DNA from: DAOMFB01 sp963801475
GTDB taxonomy: Bacteria; Acidobacteriota; Thermoanaerobaculia; UBA5066
Reading direction: 5' to 3'
Length of the DNA: 64,000 nt
Assembly (NCBI GenBank): GCA_963801475.1
Contig: CAWDEX010000002.1
Location: 868,001 to 932,000, forward strand
Shown: positions 61,786 through 64,000 of the stretch, piece after piece
How the letters are laid out: each line of letters starts with the position of its first letter
How positions within the stretch are numbered: the stretch's first letter is position 1
Program-made: the position numbers and the translations under genes
Notes under the pieces: generated by a model
What the model saw: only the letters and a program-made list of their open reading frames with translations
What the model was told of the DNA's origin: nothing
Databases searched by the model: none

Positions 61786-61990
61786 GAGGCTCGCTATTTT
61801 CCACCGGAGCCGCCCCGCGGCAATGGTGCCGGACGCCGGGCCATGGAAGGCGGCCGCTCGGGCAAGGCCCGGGGGAGATCCGGACGCCCGGCGATACAGC
61901 GCGGACGGCGCGTCATTCCCTTCCGCCCCGCGCCGCCCTACCTTGCGCACCCGAGCAGGACGACCTGCCACAGCGGAACAGGAGGACGTC

Positions 61991-62893
61991 ATGGGCCACG
62001 GACTTCGCACCATCCCGACACGACAGCTCGACTGCGGGACGCCGACCGGAGACGTCGTCGCCCACATCGCGCCTCTCCGTCGCACGGCGCCGGCCGGCGA
62101 CGCCCTCACCGAGCGCGCGCTCCGCGTCTGGAGCGCGGGCGACTACAACCGGATCTCGGCGGGTTTCCGCAGCGAGGCGGAGGCGTTCGTCGAGCGCCGG
62201 AAGCTGACCCGCGGGCAGCAGGTGCTCGACGCGGCGTGCGGCTCCGGCAACCTCACGATCCCCGCCGCGCGCACCGGCGCGCAAGTGACCGGATTCGACC
62301 TCGTCCCGGCGCTGCTCGAGGCGGCCGCTGACTGGGCCCGGCGCGAGGGCCTCGAGATCACCCTCCAGGCCGGGACCGTGGAGGAGCTGCCGTTCGACGA
62401 CGCGCAGTTCGACGTGGTCCTCTCGATGTTCGGGCTCATGTTCGCCGCGCGTCCCGAGCGGGTGCTCGCCGAGCTCGTCCGCGTGACGCGCCCCGGGGGC
62501 CAGGTCGCCCTCGCGAACTGGACGCGCGCCGGATTCGTGGGCCAGATGCTGGCCCTGCACGTCGCTCGCGTCCCGCCGCCGCCGGAGATCCCCAGCCCGC
62601 TCCTCTGGGGGGACCCGGAGACGATCCGCCAGCGCTTCGACGCTCGGCTCTGGCACGTCACGACGACCGTGAGGACGCTGACGTTCCGCTATCCGCACAC
62701 GCCGGCCGGCACCGCCGAGCTCTTCCGCGCCGCGTACGGACCGACCGTCCGCACCTTCGAGGCGCTCGACGAGGATCGCCGCGCGTCGCTGGCGAGCGAC
62801 CTGACGGCCCACTGGACGCGGCACAACCCCTCACCGGCACCGATGACGAAGGTCGATTCCGAATACCTCGAGGTCGTCGCCACCCGGCGCTGA
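61991..62893 (+). CDS. Class I SAM-dependent methyltransferase
   Basis: 300 residues from ATG 61991 with GGAGG 5 nt upstream. The Rossmann motifs are clear: motif I VLDAACGSGNLTIPAA near residue 78, the acidic end of beta-2 in VTGFDLVPALLEAA near 98, VEELPFDDAQFDVVLSMFGLMF near 133-155 and RPGGQVALANWT. It belongs to the methyltransferase 11/25-like group. An N-terminal extension of about 70 residues (including VAHIAPLRRTAP) is longer than needed for the core. The substrate is unknown. It is divergent from the AraC regulator, 205 nt apart, a pairing common for small-molecule or detoxification genes. Confidence 0.88.
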   Translation: MGHGLRTIPTRQLDCGTPTGDVVAHIAPLRRTAPAGDALTERALRVWSAGDYNRISAGFRSEAEAFVERRKLTRGQQVLDAACGSGNLTIPAARTGAQVTGFDLVPALLEAAADWARREGLEITLQAGTVEELPFDDAQFDVVLSMFGLMFAARPERVLAELVRVTRPGGQVALANWTRAGFVGQMLALHVARVPPPPEIPSPLLWGDPETIRQRFDARLWHVTTTVRTLTFRYPHTPAGTAELFRAAYGPTVRTFEALDEDRRASLASDLTAHWTRHNPSPAPMTKVDSEYLEVVATRR

Positions 62894-62978
62894 GGCGCGC
62901 CACGACCCCGCTTATGCGGCACCCGGGCCAGGGAACGGGCCTCGACGGTCCGTTCCCGTTCGTCCGAAGGAGGACGTG

Positions 62979-63224
62979 ATGATCCTGATCGTGAAGCGCC
63001 CCTCTCTTTCCGGTGGCGGATGGGGCTATCTCGAAGAGGAGGCAGGAGACGAGTACGAGCTCCTGCCTCCGCTCGGTCCGGCGAGGGCGCCGGAATCTCT
63101 CCTCCCGACGAGGAGAATCGACATTTCTGCGTGCCCGCGGCGCCCGGCTGATGCTGGTGACAGGGGGTCGGCACTTCTTGCCGGGAGGACGTCGGCGAGT
63201 CGTGCTGCAGCAGCCGGGACGTGA
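62979..63224 (+). CDS. Possible small protein with a good ribosome site, doubtful
   Basis: 81 residues from ATG 62979, with GAAGGAGG 5 nt upstream, one of the best initiation sites in the window. The product starts MILIVKRPSLSGGGWGYLEEE and then becomes Pro/Arg/Ala-rich like a random GC-rich frame. A strong hairpin (63038-63070) falls inside it. I recognise no domain. It may be the degraded 5' end of a lost gene whose initiation region has survived. Confidence 0.25.
   Translation: MILIVKRPSLSGGGWGYLEEEAGDEYELLPPLGPARAPESLLPTRRIDISACPRRPADAGDRGSALLAGRTSASRAAAAGT
63038..63070. repeat. Perfect 11-bp inverted repeat forming a strong hairpin
   Basis: GGAGGCAGGAG (63038-63048) and CTCCTGCCTCC (63060-63070) are exact reverse complements around an 11-nt loop. 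It lies in the 359-nt gap between the methyltransferase (stop 62893) and the convergent membrane-protein gene (stop 63253). No T run follows on the plus strand; on the minus strand TCTTC follows. It could be a bidirectional terminator or an RNA-processing site. The rest of the gap shows nothing else. Confidence 0.5.
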
Positions 63225-63252
63225 CGCGAGGCGCCGGAAACGGGGGGCGCCG

Positions 63253-64000
63253 TCAGAGAACGATCTTCACGAGGCGAAGCGCCAGCTCCTGCAGCGAGAA
63301 CATCGTCAGAGCCAGCGGCAGAAGCGGCAGGGCGATGACGACCACCAATCCGACGAGGGAGCTTCTCCCGAACGGGAACGGGATGATGGAGCGCACGATG
63401 TTGACAGTGTTCGATAGGTCCGCGAGCGACTGGATGTCCCCCGTCCCCACCAGGGATTCCTCGGGCGGCCGCTGGCCGCCGATCCACTTCCGGTCGAAGG
63501 CGATGACGTACTCGCTGGCGAACCTTCCGTACCGGAGCAGCCCGTCGCGTCTCGCCCGGAGCAGACACGGGGTGAACACGCAGAGCGGTCCGAGGGTGAG
63601 CGCGAACAGGAACGCCGCCATGGTGCCGATCTCGACGTAGTAGTTCGGGAGCCTGGCTCCTTCCCAGAGGATGCGGTTCGCCAGGTAACCGGAGAGCAGG
63701 CAGCTGTGCGCCAGGAGAAAAGGCGCCATCGCGAAAACGACTCCGTCGAGGAATCCCAGGTCGCAGGACCGGTCGGGATGGATCGGGACGAGCTTCAGGT
63801 CCAGCTTCGAGACCTGCCGAAGGAAGCGCCACCAGATGACGAGCCGGAAGATCCAGCGCAGCCAGATGAACTGGGAGATCGGGACGCTCACGAACTGGTA
63901 CCAGATGCCGGCCGGAGTGTTCGTTCTCACGCCCGCGGCGATCGTGGCGTACCAGGTGTCCGACTGGAGCCCGGCGAGCTGCTGCCAGGAGAGCCTGCCG
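63253..64000 (-). CDS. Polytopic membrane protein of unknown function, 5' end outside the window
   Basis: 249 codons are visible and the frame stays open to the right edge, so the gene is truncated by the window; an in-frame GTG at 63930 is internal. The visible part starts GRLSWQQLAGLQSDTWYATI and contains about five hydrophobic segments: around FVSVPISQFIWLRWIFRLVIWW, DGVVFAMAPFLLAHSCLLSGYL, IGTMAAFLFALTLGPLCVFTP and LVGLVVVIALPLLPLAL. Conserved-looking soluble loops carry LVPIHPDRSCDLGFLDGV and ASEYVIAFDRKWI. I do not know the family function. The stop is convergent with the methyltransferase region. Confidence 0.8.
   Translation of the reverse strand, partial: GRLSWQQLAGLQSDTWYATIAAGVRTNTPAGIWYQFVSVPISQFIWLRWIFRLVIWWRFLRQVSKLDLKLVPIHPDRSCDLGFLDGVVFAMAPFLLAHSCLLSGYLANRILWEGARLPNYYVEIGTMAAFLFALTLGPLCVFTPCLLRARRDGLLRYGRFASEYVIAFDRKWIGGQRPPEESLVGTGDIQSLADLSNTVNIVRSIIPFPFGRSSLVGLVVVIALPLLPLALTMFSLQELALRLVKIVL

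Noticed and set aside
1..64000. tRNA, rRNA, CRISPR arrays, insertion sequences, prophage or integrase genes
   Set aside because: None was seen on either strand; the repeated kinase segments are paralogous coding DNA without terminal repeats or target duplications.

Overview
The window is about 64 kb of very GC-rich DNA (roughly 70 %) with tightly packed genes and mostly ATG or GTG starts. It has no rRNA, tRNA, CRISPR array, insertion sequence or phage gene that I could see. Six Hanks-type Ser/Thr kinases, most of the receptor form 'kinase - one membrane helix - TolB-like and/or TPR region', together with a kinase/sulfatase-modifying-factor/hydrolase fusion, secreted M20 peptidases, CocE and sortilin-type BNR proteins and a system II ResB-CcsA fusion point to the phylum Acidobacteriota (perhaps Thermoanaerobaculia or a relative). 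That placement is inference from gene content; no marker gene is present. It is ordinary chromosome rather than an island.

Layout. 1-7 kb: the first 54 codons of asnA, a lipoprotein methionine sulfoxide reductase B, a secreted beta-lactamase-fold/M20 fusion, a membrane-anchored gluzincin peptidase, a second secreted serine hydrolase and a small membrane protein. 7-11.3 kb: an RND efflux pair (adaptor plus permease); the permease carries a single-base frameshift. 11.6-20.5 kb: a large uncharacterised protein, a CocE-type hydrolase, a small basic protein, a 1049-residue BNR-repeat exoprotein and a secreted M20 peptidase. 20.5-24.5 kb: a compact redox or gas-sensing-looking cluster (flavodiiron/ODP-like protein, PNPOx-like protein, PNPOx-GAF-winged-helix regulator and two c-type cytochromes). 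The regulator operon is flanked on both sides by arrays of four 5-bp elements at exact 11-bp spacing, the kind of site expected for an OmpR-type winged helix. This is the best candidate for an undescribed system here.

24.7-34.3 kb: an acyl-CoA dehydrogenase, the 1000-residue kinase/SUMF/hydrolase fusion, a 1335-residue Pls/PosA-type single-module peptide synthetase and a secreted protein. 34.4-42.2 kb: three receptor kinases, one divergent from an overlapping pair. 42.2-47 kb: two RIC/ScdA-type hemerythrin genes, each preceded at the same distance by a near-identical 14-bp palindrome, then a lipoprotein and ResB-CcsA. 47.1-52 kb: a 93-bp relic of a kinase-fusion gene and two more receptor kinases. 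52-64 kb: class I fumarase, pirin, a complete tripartite RND pump operon, a divergent AraC regulator/methyltransferase pair and a partial membrane protein.

Recurring theme: several promoters have TAGAAT-like -10 elements very close to the start codon, suggesting leaderless or very short-leader mRNAs. Functions are assigned from motifs read by eye in the translations; no database search was possible.
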